Shown here: positions 49,176 to 60,879 of the stretch, piece by piece | How the letters are laid out: every line of letters starts with the position of its first letter | How positions within the stretch are numbered: position 1 is the first letter of the stretch | Assembly (NCBI GenBank): GCA_019914995.1 | Contig: CM034138.1 | Coordinates: forward strand, 6,206,535 to 6,270,534 | Length of the DNA: 64,000 nt | DNA from: Acanthochlamys bracteata | Taxonomy: Eukaryota > Streptophyta > Magnoliopsida > Pandanales > Velloziaceae | Reading direction: 5' to 3' | The notes under the pieces: model-generated | Databases searched by the model: none | Told to the model about the DNA's origin: nothing | The model's input: the letters and a program-made list of their open reading frames with translations, nothing else | Made by a program: the position numbers and the translations under genes

Positions 49176-51222
49176 TATTGATTCTTCTGCAATATCAACT
49201 CAAGAAGAGAGAGATAAATTGAGTTGATAAATAAAAATATTCGTAAATATAATAATTCTACAGACAGTAAGTATTCAGCTAGCTGTTAATAGTCTTATAT
49301 TCTGTAGACAGAGAATGTCATTATGTATAGTTATTATGACTATCTAGGTAAAGAAGGGAGCACTCAAAATATTTACATGGTTCAGCAAACTTTTTTGTCT
49401 ACAGCTACGGGTGCTCTATTACAAGAGCCAAAATTTTATTAAACTTTTAACAAACTACATACACACACATACCAAGAGCAAAGTGCTTCAACAAGCACAC
49501 TTACTATTAAGGGTTTCTTCGCCAAGACAATCCTTTCGAGCTTACTTGACAACCTAGTCCTCCTGACAATCTAGCCTTATTACAAAGTTTAAAATTTTTC
49601 ACCAAGCTCCAATCGAGCTTCTTTATCAAGTACACTAAGCACTCTATCACACGATTAAAAGAAAATTCAAAAATCATAGTTAAGCGGAGGATCAATCTCA
49701 AAGTAAATAAATAAACTTAAGGTTTTCTGTTGAAATGATCAAACTTGTTGCTGCTGAAAACAATACTTTGTTAAGTGATTGGCGGCAAGAGGAGTTTCTT
49801 TAGTTGTAAAGTTGAATTGATATAGTGCAAATTTGTTTTTAAATTTTTGCTCGCTATCTCCTCTATCTCTTCGTTCTTCGACTTCTCTTCTTATAGAGTT
49901 TTCTGTTCTTGCAGTTAGGTGGTTCTTCCCATTTGAAAAATATTTCAATTGATGTGCAATGGCAGATTTCTAAGATAGAGATGAAGATTGTGTTCAGTGG
50001 TCAATCAGCTGCCTCAAGATTTCTTTTGGCTAAACTGGTGCAAATCATTCATCGGCATTAAATGCACCGAAGGAACCAATTCTAAAATTCCCGTATTAAG
50101 TTTTGAGTTGTTTCAGCTGAGTTATATTTTTCAAATTTTCCTAACTAAGTTAGCTTCTCTTAGTTTGCTATTTTTTGCTAAGTCGACTGCTTCAAGTGAG
50201 GTGGACTCCAATAGTGTGACTCTGCTTCGTTGCTTCCTGCAGTATTCAGTGGGTCTTCATGGCCATCTAGCAATCTCTATACTTGAACTTATTCTTCAAT
50301 GATATGGTGGCTCGATATAGCTCAATTCTGTGAAAGTAATAAGATAGTAGATTTATTGAATTATATCACCTAATAATTAAATTTGTGATTTCTTCTTGGA
50401 GGAAATCAAAATCTGCATGTTGAAGCGTTTTTGCATTGTCAGCAAGATCATGATTCCGATCATACTTTGCACTATGTTTTTTGTCTTCTGTAGTTTTGAT
50501 TTTTCATGATTCTTGATATGAACTTGTACCTAATATGTTACTCAGTGAGTCTTCAAGATTTTTCTTCAAATGGATGACGAATTTTTGATTGAATTACATC
50601 TGAAAATTTGTTCCAGCAATGTTTGATTCTTCTCCTTGTTTATTGAATTTTCATTTATCATTCCATCATTTTTCCAAGTTTATGTTGATTATCATTTGAT
50701 ATGTTATTCAGTCAATCTTATAGTTTGCATGTTAGTCTGTCTCTAATAAAAAGTTGAAGCTCAAATGGAATCGACATCATACTTGATTTACTTTTGAAGA
50801 GTGAATATTTATCACGATTTTCAAATTCTTTTCTATTCTGTTCATTATAGAAAAATCTCATATAGTTAGTAGCTGAGCAGCTGGCTACTAGATAACTGTG
50901 GGATTCTCTATTCTTCTCTGTTTAAGATGCTCTGTTTTCTGCTCCTCTATTTGAGATGCTCTGTTTGCTATTTTCGTTTGATCTATGTAGCAGCAATTAG
51001 ACAGCTGGCTGCTTGGTGGCTAAGGGATTCTCTATTCTGTATACTATAAAGAGATCTTATACAATCAGTAGCTGAGCAGCTGGGTTGTTGTCCGCTAGAT
51101 GTAGCATAGATATATTTCATAAAATTTCTACAGAACTTGATTCCAATCATTAGTTAATCCTAATCCATATACTATAACTTTTAATCATTGTTATAATCAA
51201 AATCAAACTGGGACTTCTAATA
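49176..51222 (-). mobile_element. Solo LTR, SIRE-like family, inserted in the Ty3 element
   Basis: 2047 bp from TATTGATTCTTCTGC to GGGACTTCTAATA, flanked by the exact 5-bp duplication GTATA (49171-49175 and 51223-51227). It is collinear with the inner solo LTR at 26905-29182, including the 28380-28860 equivalent (50390-50830) and the CAATTAGACAGCTGGCTG block. Both termini have decayed from TG...CA to TA...TA by G-to-A and C-to-T changes. Confidence 0.85.
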
Positions 51223-51337
51223 GTATATTATAGCGTGGAGATGGCTGCACAAAAGACATTGAGATGTCATAACAAGGCATCCACAACTAAGTTTTCACCT
51301 CCAACTATATACACAATCTGTCAAATCCCATTAACTT

Positions 51338-51597
51338 AGGCCGTGCTTCAGATTGCTTATAGAAGCATTTCAAAAGCTCTTTTTGACATTTTATGTTTTG
51401 CAAAAATTCTTCTATAATACTTTTAAGAATTTATTTAAAAATTTAAAAAATATAAAAAATTTCTACGTAGTAAGATCTTATTATTGCTTATTTTTATTAT
51501 TTTTTAGATAAAAAATAGAGCTCTTTTTTAAATAGGATAAAAATAACTCTCTTTTTCAGAAAAGCACTTTTCATAAGTATTTCTAAACGCCCCCTTA
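51338..51597. mobile_element. AT-rich MITE (family A)
   Basis: AGGCCGTGCTTCAGATTGC at the left and TTTCTAAACGCCCCC at the right, with TTA on each side. The interior shares ATAAAAATAACTCT and AAGATCTTATTATTGC words with other copies. Confidence 0.65.
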
Positions 51598-52329
51598 ATC
51601 AACCATTTGTGCTATGGAGAACTACAAACACTGCTATAGAAATTATTTAAGACAAATATGGTCATTTGAATGATGAACCCTATACATGTCAAGTATTGAC
51701 GCAATTTCTACAATGCCAACAGCTTTTTCTTGTACGTAGATTTTTTTGTCACTGTAGAAGGAGATAAGGGCATGCTGAAGAAGGCAATTTGCTTACTGTC
51801 TTGAGTCAAAACGACAGCTATGTCTTTGTCAAAGGCATCTATTTTTCACAATGAAGGATTTGGAAAAATCTAGTTGCTATCAATGAGGTAATGGTTATCA
51901 CATGATTAAAACTTGCAAAAAGCAACATCCGCCTCTAGGGTCCAAACAATAGAATTTCGCATCAAAAGAAATATCAATGGTGTCGCAATAAGGATATAAT
52001 TCTTTACAAATCTTTGGTAATAAACTGTGAGTCCTAAGACCAACATAAGACTGCTATGAGAAAGGGACTGGTCAATCCAATAGATTTTGAATTTTTGTTA
52101 GATTTGTAGAAATGTCTACCACGACACACAAGTTGCCCCAAGTAGTCTGATTGAGTGCAACCAAATTTGCTCTCTGTAAGGTTTGATACAAGCGGTGTTC
52201 TTGTAAAAGAGAGAAAACTAGGCTATATGTGTGAGATGCATTTGCCAAGATAAATTGCATTGCAATCTAGTGTATCGTCTAAAAAAACAAAAACTGTACA
52301 AATAGTTAGAGGAAGGTCAAAAAACGTGT

Positions 52330-52630
52330 GCATTAGTTAACCAAAGAGGTATCACGAGAGCCTCGTAATGGTCACCGTGAGTGATGAAAGCAGTCTTATA
52401 GACATCCTTCACACTAATTTAGCGATATCTAGACTTCAAATTTAATTTGAAAAATATTTCGCGCCATGTAATTCATCAAGGAGTTCATCGATGACAAAGA
52501 TTGGAAACTTGCTTTTATTGTAATGAAGTTTGAGTTTCGGTGGTTGACACAAAACATCTAAGTGCTATCCTTCTTCCTAACAAGTAAAACTAGTGAAGAA
52601 AAAGCAGAACTACACCAACGAATTACACCT
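52330..52630 (-). pseudogene. Ty3 reverse transcriptase fragment, broken
   Basis: The minus strand gives VIDELLDELHGAKYF in one frame (about 52505-52455), then KTAFITHGDHYEALVIPLWL (about 52397-52338). These are the two neighbouring conserved blocks of Ty3 reverse transcriptase (IDELLDELxGAxxFSK and KTAFRTHxGHYEFLVMPFGL). The YVDD block is not recoverable. Stops and shifts are present. Confidence 0.75.
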
Positions 52631-55119
52631 TATTGATGCATTTCTTGAACGGTATGTCCAATGGCCTTTTCTATGTATAGATAACGATAAGGGCGAATAT
52701 TACTCGGTGGTGATCAGGAAAGCAAAGGAATAGTGTGGTTCATTGTGCATTATGATGGCAATTTTGGTATTGGTTTGAAGGTACTAGTTGTAGTCTAGCA
52801 GTTTCAGTAATTTCGAAAGGTACCTTACAGAGATTTTTGTAGATGGTGATGGTGAGACTATCATTAGTTATATAGAGCACTACAAGCATTACTTCAAAAG
52901 ACTAGTTAGCTTTGAAACTTCATCATTGTGGATACCTCGAAGGATAGAATCCCATCCGGCTAATGAAGATCTCATATCCAATCTCGTGCAATTGCAAACC
53001 ACATTACCCAAACTCTTAAGTCACTGGATTTCGAAGACCAAATTTATCTCACATAATGGAAATGGATAGTATCCACTTATAGGTTAGCTTGTTAAAAAAT
53101 GAGTGGAATATTTTTGTGCATTACCTAGATAGAATGAGGTTTCTCATGAGCGAGCTCCACCTTGAAAGTTTGAACACTTGTACCACGCAATTGCAGCTGC
53201 TTGGCAAATTGCTCGATAAGATAATATGTGTGCTACTTAAATCAATGAGTATGAAAACTTCCTATTGTTTGATCCTCCCAACCACGCAAATTGTTTGTAG
53301 TTCGATTGGTCCATATATGGTTCTCAAAGAGAGGGTTGCCAGTTGCGTGGTCATCTACTTCAGCTAGCTCATCATCATCTACCTCATCTTTAGACTCAAA
53401 ATTGTGTAAAGCTTGGTATGATACTTATGTCCTATTTTATATTTGGCATCACAATAAAAGGAAAGCTCTCTTGCTCTCCTTGCATTCATCTCTACAACTA
53501 AGGGTGAGGATAGGTCTCAAAAAAGAAGAAGTGTTTGTATGAAGAGGTGTAATAAAGGCGATGTTTGACTATGAATGAGTTTCTATCAATGAGGAAGATT
53601 ATCGCACGATATGCAAGTAGTAGATGTAATGTCCCGGTCTCTAGGAGGATTATTCCATGGCAATTTTCTCCCCAAACAATTTGGCTAGTCGATAACTTCT
53701 TATAGCTACCTATATTGACGTGCCATGAAAGAAACAGGGCTTAAATCCCTATCCCTTAGCCATAAATCGCTTAGCGAATTCTAACGCACCAGTATGAGAG
53801 ATCAATGACTTCTCTTTTGATATGGTCACTTCTACATCTCGCATGACCTCTAAATACTTTTCTGCTACTTTCTCATAGCGATAACTAAATCGTCGCCAAG
53901 AATAGCGTACTTTAGAAGAAAAAAAAAGTCCAGTAAACTAGATCCGCAGCTATCCAGACTAACACATGATGTGTTAATGCAAGGACAGGCCACGAAGAGT
54001 AGAAACCCAGGGGCTGACCCTTAGTAAATCGGTACTAGACTGCCTTATCTTTCTGAGTTGAATACCATTCAGAGACGTAGAAGAACACACGTCACACTAT
54101 ACGTGACCAGGATTCTCCTAACGCACACTCGAAGATAGAACAACAAGGACATTCGGACATCTAGAGCAATGTGTTTAGAGTGGCCACCGCAATAGTGCCT
54201 AATGAGATCCAACTCGTTAGTGATAGACATACACATACATAACTCCTCGAAGACAACCTGGAACATCATCATTGTCCCAGTTTGAAACAATTAATGCAAG
54301 GAATAACTTGGGTTCCCTAGTGCGGCTGTCTCGAACCTACTCATAATAGTGAGTGGTGTGGTTTATCTCTTTCGAAGTTTTGGTACCAATTGATTAGCTT
54401 CACGCAAAATGTACATAGCAGTAATTGACACTCATTCACATGAAAGATATTGTAGTACTTGCAATATGTTTCTGCCGAGTAAAGCCATTCCCACGGACTG
54501 AAGTTATGTCATTCTCTATGGTTATGCATCTAGGAGATTAAGGTATGCATGTGTCGAGTTTGGTAAGGCAGCATGGTTAGGGTATGTTAGGTATTGTGGC
54601 ATTAGTTAGGATGTTTTGCAAATTGGATTGCAAAGTGTTTATTAGAACTGTGAGTTTACGGCTTCAAGGAGATAGGTTGTTCAAGAGTGGGTGTGGGTAG
54701 CAAGGGAGGCTGCTATAAGGGAGTGGGTACTTAATTCATACTAGAGCGAGTATGGATTTGGTTTGTTAGATGGAGAAGGCAATTACAGGGTTAGGTGGGC
54801 GGGTTTTGTGATTGACGTGTGGCCGGCTATTTCATTGCAACTATGCATCTGCTTTTGCATGAGTTGGCACATCTCTATTTGTTCTGTATTCATTTGCACA
54901 ATCATCAACGAGAAGTTAGCTGCAAAATTGTGGTATTACTCTTGCCAATTAACTTCTCCTTAAGGTCAAGACATGGATGTCGTGATACAGGGTAATGCAA
55001 GAATTTTCCTGAATCTACATGTGGTCTTAGGGCCAGAGTATATTTTGAAGACTCGGGAATAGCAGAGTTGTAGGATTTATAAGCGCTGGTTCTTGATAGC
55101 AATTACTGTGATTTTAGAT
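52631..55119 (-). other. Probable gag/protease zone of the Ty3 element, unrecognisable
   Basis: By position this should hold protease and gag. No zinc knuckle or protease D-S-G could be read. Open frames such as 54069-54290 (-) and 53089-53367 (+) show no motif. Confidence 0.4.
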
Positions 55120-56000
55120 GAAGAAAACATGACAAAAAGAAATTTAGAAAGCCAACACGAATAAGAAAGTACATAAGAGTTATCATATGGAGGAAAGAAA
55201 GAAAATGAATTTTCAATGCATAATGGCATACATGGATATAATGTTATCAAATTTCCGATTTAAATTTTAAACTTTTACGATCTTACGATTTTGCATCATC
55301 AAAACAATTCTATTTCAAGTATAAAAAAATTTTGAGTAAAATTATACCTGGATTCTGATTTAAATCTTAAAATCTGTAGCATCTCGATCTTTTTTCGATT
55401 TTATATGATTTTATTTTTGAAAGAATTTTTGTAATTAAATGAACTTGAAGGGATTTTTGTAAAATTTTAGGAATTTTTTGCAAAAGTATAATTTTGAGAG
55501 ATTTTTTATAAAATATAGAGAGATCTTTTATAAAATTTAAAAGAATTTTTTTCTAAAGTTCATAAAAGTACTAAATTTTTTTAAATATTAAAAAGAATTC
55601 TTATAAAAGATTATTAATAGTATTAAAAAAATTATAAAATTTTTTGTATATAAAATCTTACGATCTTATTTTAAAATTTCGATTTTACAATACTATCCAA
55701 ACGAAACGATTCTATCTAAAATCCTGTTTTTGACAACCATGCATGGATGGCCTTATATATACTCTTAGTAGGATACAAGAGTCCCTAGACAGCTCACCTA
55801 CTTCTAATACAAGAGTTGTGAGTAATATAACAACTTCCCTAACAAGGGTCCTAGAACAATAGAACTTTCCTAACAGACATAGAAGAATAGGAAACTAAGC
55901 CATTGGTGCCATGATCCCACGGTGGCAGCCCTAATGTTTGCATTCCAGGCAACTAGTATGCTTTGGTTGAAATGCACGCGTAATACACTTCCTTCTCGTG
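55120..56000 (-). repeat. 5' LTR remnant of the Ty3 element, with an insertion
   Basis: Collinear with 47450-47840 but interrupted between about 55240 and 55738 by about 480 bp of A/T-rich DNA rich in TTTACGATCTTACGATTTTG and AAAATCTTACGATCTTA, with an ATGGAT word on both sides. Match resumes at GGATGGCCTTATATATACTC. Confidence 0.6.
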
Positions 56001-56319
56001 TAAACCTACTGTATATGCTATCTGATGATGGTTTTGTAATGATAGTATTCCAAGTCAGTTTTGACTAAGCTGACATCTATATAATGTCTATGTGGCGATG
56101 TTCTCCTTCGCTATTTTGATTGGTGATTTCGTGCCAAGCATGTTGGTTTTGGGATGATATACTGAAGCATGCCTCTAAGGTAGATCTCCTGGTGTATGAT
56201 TGTGATTTCATTTTGCACGAGTAGCCAAACATTAGTTAGTACCACTTGGATAATTTGTTTGCTATGGTATAATTTTTCAAAACTACAATTAACCAACCAT
56301 GTTTCTATCACAGGTTGCT

Positions 56320-56690
56320 GGTGGCAATATTTTGTAATAAAGATTTAATATAAATTTTATAGTATGGTTATAATTTGACTAAACTACATAATTATTATTA
56401 TGAATTACATATAATTAAATATATACCAATAATATATATTTAGTAATTTTTTATATTTACATATAGTTATACAGAATAAATATTTTTAAAATAAATTAAA
56501 ATTTTTAAAAAGTTTGTAAACTTTTAAATAGAATAAATATTAAAAGATCTACACTTTCAAAACTTATTTTAAATATAACCGAATATTAAACCTGAATTCA
56601 GTTTTAATTATTTATTTTTCAAAAGATTATTTAGAAAGACGATTTTCTAAAAATCTACTTCAACACAAAACGCACACCTTTATAGAAGTG
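56320..56690. repeat. AT-rich patch, possible small TIR element
   Basis: A/T-dominated DNA ending in CAACACAAAACGCACACC, which resembles a MITE end. The left partner is not clear. Confidence 0.3.
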
Positions 56691-56893
56691 ATTCCGTGGT
56701 CTTTGACCTAGGGATGTGTTCCCGGACATGGTACTAGTTACAAATAAATTTTGACAATACCAGCAACTTCAATGGTGTAGCTACTTGCTCAATTATGCTG
56801 AAAGAGGTGCAAACAAATATGAATCATTGTTAAAATCGCATGTTTATTCGAGCAGCGATTAACACAATTATGTTCAGTCACTTCAGTGAATCA

Positions 56894-57576
56894 CGAGGCG
56901 TTTTGGAGAACTTATAAAATAAAATTTTTTTAAATAAAAAATATTTTTTTATTTTTAAAAATAAATTATATTTTTTAAAAAATAATAAAAAATATATAAT
57001 AAAAAAATTTTATTATGTAGAATTTTTTTATATTTTCTAAATTTTAAAATAAATTTTCTAAATACTTATAAAAATATATTAAAATATATATAATTGAAAA
57101 ATGAAAAATATCATTGGTAAAACGTTCAATCAATCGGGCTCTCAGTGGTATAAGAAATTGTTTAAAAATTCTTATGAGATAAATTTTTTAAATTAAAAAT
57201 TATTTGAAATTTTCTTTAAAAAGGTTTTCAAAAAATTAAATACAAAATAATAATAAATTTTACGATATAAATTTTATAATATTTGATAATTTTATAAATA
57301 AATTTTATATAATATTATATAAAATTTATTGATAACGTAAAAAACCTTTTGAAATAGAGCTAAACGCTCTGCCATAGATGCACTTTTGGCTATACTTTTG
57401 GACAGCATTAATTTCAATTTTTTATTTTAAAGTTTTTAATAAATTTAAATTTACTTAAAAAATTGTATATGTGTAAAATTTATTATTATTTATTATTATT
57501 TAATCAAAAAATAAAATTTATTTTTAAAAATATTTTAAATATTTTATATTTTAAATTATGTTATAAGCATCCCTTA
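56894..57576. mobile_element. Cluster of two or three AT-rich MITEs (family A)
   Basis: Ends recognisable at GAGGCGTTTTGGAGAAC (56894) and TTGGTAAAACGTTC (57114-57127), then GAGCTAAACGCTCTGCC (about 57357-57373), then CTTTTGGCTATACTTTTGG (57387) to ATAAGCATCCC (about 57574). Boundaries of the middle and last copies are uncertain. Confidence 0.45.
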
Positions 57577-57609
57577 GAATGGTATATAATTTACATGATA
57601 TGATATGAG

Positions 57610-58271
57610 CATAGGTTTAAAAAGTTCTTTCGGACCATTTGGATCGGACGAAAACCGCGATCCTAAGCGCGATTTGGGCCAGTTAGTTAATATAAAATCG
57701 GGTCGCGCAAGCGATCCGACCAAATCCCGGATCAACTCGATGATCCGGTTAGACGGATCGACCCAATTTTAATATTTAAAAAAAAAAATAATAATAAATA
57801 TATATTTATTTATTTAAAATAAAAAGTACTTTTATTAGCACTCTAAAATATGCACTTTATCGGGTACTCTTTCATTACTAATTTATTTTCTCATTTTTTA
57901 TATTTTATTAGAAAGTAATAAATAAATAAATATAGTAAAGATACTTTGTTCTTTGTAATGCAGAAAATATAGAGATTTTACTATATGTTAGACTTTTTGA
58001 CTATTGTCTTAAGTACTGTAGCTAAAAAATATAAAAAATATAATTTTAAAAATATATTCAATATTTTTCATATATAATTATATTTTTAATTTTTTAATAG
58101 TTGCTATAGAAGATACTATATAATACATATAATTGTATTTATATATTAATATTTATTTAATAAATTTAATTTGACCGAATGGGTCGACCCGATGATCCGT
58201 CCGATTAATCGGTAATATGGTGATCTGGTAACTTTTTCGGATCATATATGGGGTTGGGTTTTAAAACTATG
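57610..58271. mobile_element. hAT-like TIR element, CATAG...CTATG type
   Basis: Left end CATAGGTTTAAAA, right end GTTTTAAAACTATG. The flanks GATATGAG (57602-57609) and GGTATGAG (58272-58279) give an 8-bp duplication with one mismatch. GC-rich subterminal blocks (AAGCGCGATTTGGGCCAG; GGGTCGACCCGATGATCC) surround an A/T core. No transposase. Confidence 0.7.
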
Positions 58272-58279
58272 GGTATGAG

Positions 58280-59316
58280 TTGAAGTTTTTATGCTTGAAA
58301 TGAACTCGATCTTCGTGAAGTTATACTAGCGAAAAAATCGTCAACATTTGGTTTCTTAGATGATATATTTCCAGTAAAGCAAAATCTTGCACGAAAAATA
58401 AGTCATCAGATAGTAGTGAGCCACTGATTGGCTGTGTTTCGTCCTAGTGCCTGAAACAGTTGCTACTTCGGAGAAAAAGAACAGGTCTACGGCAGTGATT
58501 TGACCCACTCCATCCTTCTTCCTATATTTGATCTAAGTAAACTTAAAAGCGCCACACAGCACCTGCACGTACGTATGTAAGATAAAGAGCTTGCATATTA
58601 GGTCGATTTTTAATACTACACTCGCAATCGCACTGATCTCCTGGGTGACAAAGTTAGGGATTAGAAAGTCAGGCAAGACCGAGTCATCCAACCAGGTTTA
58701 ATCCGGTCCCTTGTCTTTCGTTTTCAGTCGATCGAAAGACGCGTTCTTCACTTCACCAAGCTCTCAGCGGGGAATCTTCAACGGAACAGTTCAATTCCTA
58801 ATCGACCCAGCCGAATATCTTTGGTCTTTGATATCCATCTTAGGGCGTTGGTTGGTTCAACCACTCGCATCTTAGACATATTAATCTATGAACAAAAGAT
58901 AAATATCATATGCATTAAAGTTACCAGATAAGAAAGAAAGCAAAGAAAAAGGGAAAAAGAAAGTAATTCGATTCATTCCTATTCCTACTCAGAGAGATCC
59001 ATGGAAACCGATTATTCTGAGGACTGACCATCTCAGACTTTTCTGTTTGGACAGGATTGCTTGTGTGCCAAAATCTTAATCATACAAAGAGAGAAGCAGC
59101 TACATAGATATTATTCTTATTCAATGCACCTTGAATTTTAATAATCTGTGCTTCATATGTACACTGCTGGGAAGCGAAAAAGAACCGGAAAACACTAGGA
59201 ACATAAAAGAAAACAAACAGGGAGAGAGAGAAAACGAAATGAAAATAAAAAGAAAAAAGAGAGAAAATTACAGATTAAAACTATATGCGATTTTATTAGA
59301 AGATCTCTCTCTCTCA
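58280..59316. other. Intergenic, no gene seen
   Basis: More balanced base composition than the transposon-rich zones. Probably includes the 3' flank of the minus-strand gene that follows. A purine-rich stretch with AAAGAAAAAGGGAAAAAG lies near 58930-58965. A (CT)n run at 59307-59317 abuts the stop codon. Confidence 0.45.
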
Positions 59317-59751
59317 TTAATGGGGCGCGAAGGAGTGCAGCGGGCTGCGCAGTGGCGTCCTTGGGGTGGGAATCTCCGACATCTGCCTTCCCTTGCTATC
59401 ATAGTATATAACGCCGGAGAAATCCAACGGCTGACATTTCTCACCCATCAATATAGTCTTCCTCCAAATCACTCCCTCATTATCTTCTTCTTCTACTCCA
59501 TGTTCTTCATTGTCGACTTTCGTTTCTTCAGGTTTCTCAATTTTCTTCTCGATGTGGTCGTCGGTCACTCTTTTCTTTGATCCAATGACGGGTATTAAGC
59601 TGGTTGTTTTACAAAGCTGCGGTTTAACTCCAGTTAATCGGAACTTGGATAGCCTACGTTTTGACCGGATCTTCGTTGCTGCCTTCGACATGTTCTTCTT
59701 GCATGTGTTCATGAAATCCGATACTGAGTTAATCACCTCAGAGATCGCCAT
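59317..59751 (-). CDS. Small plant-specific protein, UCP031279-like family
   Basis: Single exon, 144 residues. The N-terminal half is basic and Ser-rich (IRSKRRLSKFRL at 28-39); the middle is acidic (NEEHGVEEEDNEGV, 81-94). The C-terminal block is the family signature: IWRKTILMGEKCQPLDFSG then VIYYDSKGRQMSEIPTPRTP, residues 95-133. I recognise this block from short, wound- or stress-responsive Arabidopsis proteins annotated as conserved protein UCP031279 (At1g10140/At1g58420 type). The biochemical function is unknown. The start at 59751 is the first ATG after a good TATA box, in a favourable GGCGATGGC-like context (GCCATGGCG on the minus strand). No break seen. The family assignment is from memory and moderately sure; that it is a real gene is likely. 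Confidence 0.8.
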   Translation of the reverse strand: MAISEVINSVSDFMNTCKKNMSKAATKIRSKRRLSKFRLTGVKPQLCKTTSLIPVIGSKKRVTDDHIEKKIEKPEETKVDNEEHGVEEEDNEGVIWRKTILMGEKCQPLDFSGVIYYDSKGRQMSEIPTPRTPLRSPLHSFAPH

Positions 59752-59835
59752 GGCTCTTTATCTCTCTCAATCTTTTTGACTGAATAATAGTTGAAAGCAG
59801 TTAGATCAAAAACTTAACTGAGAAGTTTAGAGTTG

Positions 59836-59845
59836 TATATATAAA
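59836..59845 (-). promoter_or_regulatory. TATA box of the UCP031279-like gene
   Basis: TTTATATATA on the minus strand, about 85 bases before the start codon. Further upstream (about 59898-59906) CACGCGTGG is a palindromic CGCG-type element that calmodulin-binding CAMTA factors can recognise; that link is inference. Confidence 0.6.
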
Positions 59846-60078
59846 GTTTCAAGAGAGGATGGTGACCGGTTCTTCTACTTCTTTGGTATATATAAGACAC
59901 GCGTGGCAATATATAATATTTTCGCAATAGTTTTTTTTACTTTCCTTCAAAAAGATAAAAAGTCTTAAGTTCAAAAGTAGTATTCAAGAAATCAATCATG
60001 GAAGGAAATTGTAGCGCAATTAATTTTGGGAATTAAAAGATTTGCGCATGTAATCCGGTTAAGTAGGTATGACTAAGG

Positions 60079-60276
60079 ATTTAGGAAATATTTGACATAA
60101 CTGTAACTTATTTTATTTTTCTAAATTATTATTTTTTTTAAAAACTTCATAATATTATATGTCAGATAATTATTATATGAATATTTTTTTAATCTAAAAA
60201 ATATAAACTGTTTTTTTAATCTACAAAATTTTTTTTATAAAGCTTTTTTTCTAAGAATTTCAAACATCCCCTTAAA
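60079..60276. mobile_element. AT-rich MITE (family A)
   Basis: AGGATTTAGGAAATATTTGAC at the left, ATTTCAAACATCCCC at the right, A/T interior. Confidence 0.45.
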
Positions 60277-60439
60277 GGCAGGAACAAATTCCATCTTCTA
60301 TATGTTATATTGCTCTTTTTCTCTCCAAACATATCAGCTGTTATGTATAAGAATCTGTAAACCGAATTCTTTGGTTGTATCGTATTATTAAAATATTTAA
60401 ATATTAGATGGTAAAACATCATGAAACAAATAACTTTTA

Positions 60440-60873
60440 ATTCCATTTAATTAAAAGTGCCAAAATTTTGATTACTTATGACTAATAATATCGAGACATT
60501 ACAATTACATGACCAATATGTGCTAGCTGTTCAGGTTATTGAAGAGTAGCTTATTGAGGATCCTTGGAAAGATGATATGGTGTATACCAATATAGCAAAC
60601 AAACATATGCCATGCAAATTGTAAATTAAGTAATTTTAAAGAAAAATTATTATTCATCATAATTTTAAGTCCTCATGCTCTTAAACAAACAATGTACCTA
60701 TAAATCATTCTATTTATACTAAGTTATATATTGCTTAATGATAAAATATATTTATTTTTATGAATTATTTATTTATTGGATTCTTATTTGAACTCCTAAT
60801 TAACTAGAATTTTATTCTAATTAATTGGACTCTTATATTTGCCCATTCAGTAGTGTATCGTTTATTTCTAACA
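60440..60873 (-). repeat. 3' LTR start of a minus-strand copia fragment
   Basis: On the minus strand CTCCAACTTAGCGAAAA (polypurine-type context, about 60890-60874) is followed by TGTTAGAAATAAACGATAC, the usual LTR opening, at 60873. The far LTR end could not be defined; 60440 is approximate. Confidence 0.4.
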
Positions 60874-60879
60874 TTTTCG

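Larger units (their letters stand above)
47450..56000 (-). mobile_element. Decayed Ty3 (gypsy) chromovirus-like retrotransposon
   Basis: Order on the minus strand: right-hand (5') LTR about 55120-56000, unrecognised gag/protease zone, reverse transcriptase 52630-52330, integrase 48900-48300, a C-terminal extension to about 47800, then the left-hand (3') LTR 47450-47840. Integrase lying after reverse transcriptase makes it Ty3 type. The LTR remnants share GAGTAATATAACAACTTCCC, GGTGCCATGATCC and ATGTTTGCATTC in the same order. Outer boundaries are approximate. It carries a solo LTR at 49176-51222 and a MITE at 51338-51597. Stops and frameshifts are frequent. Confidence 0.75.
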
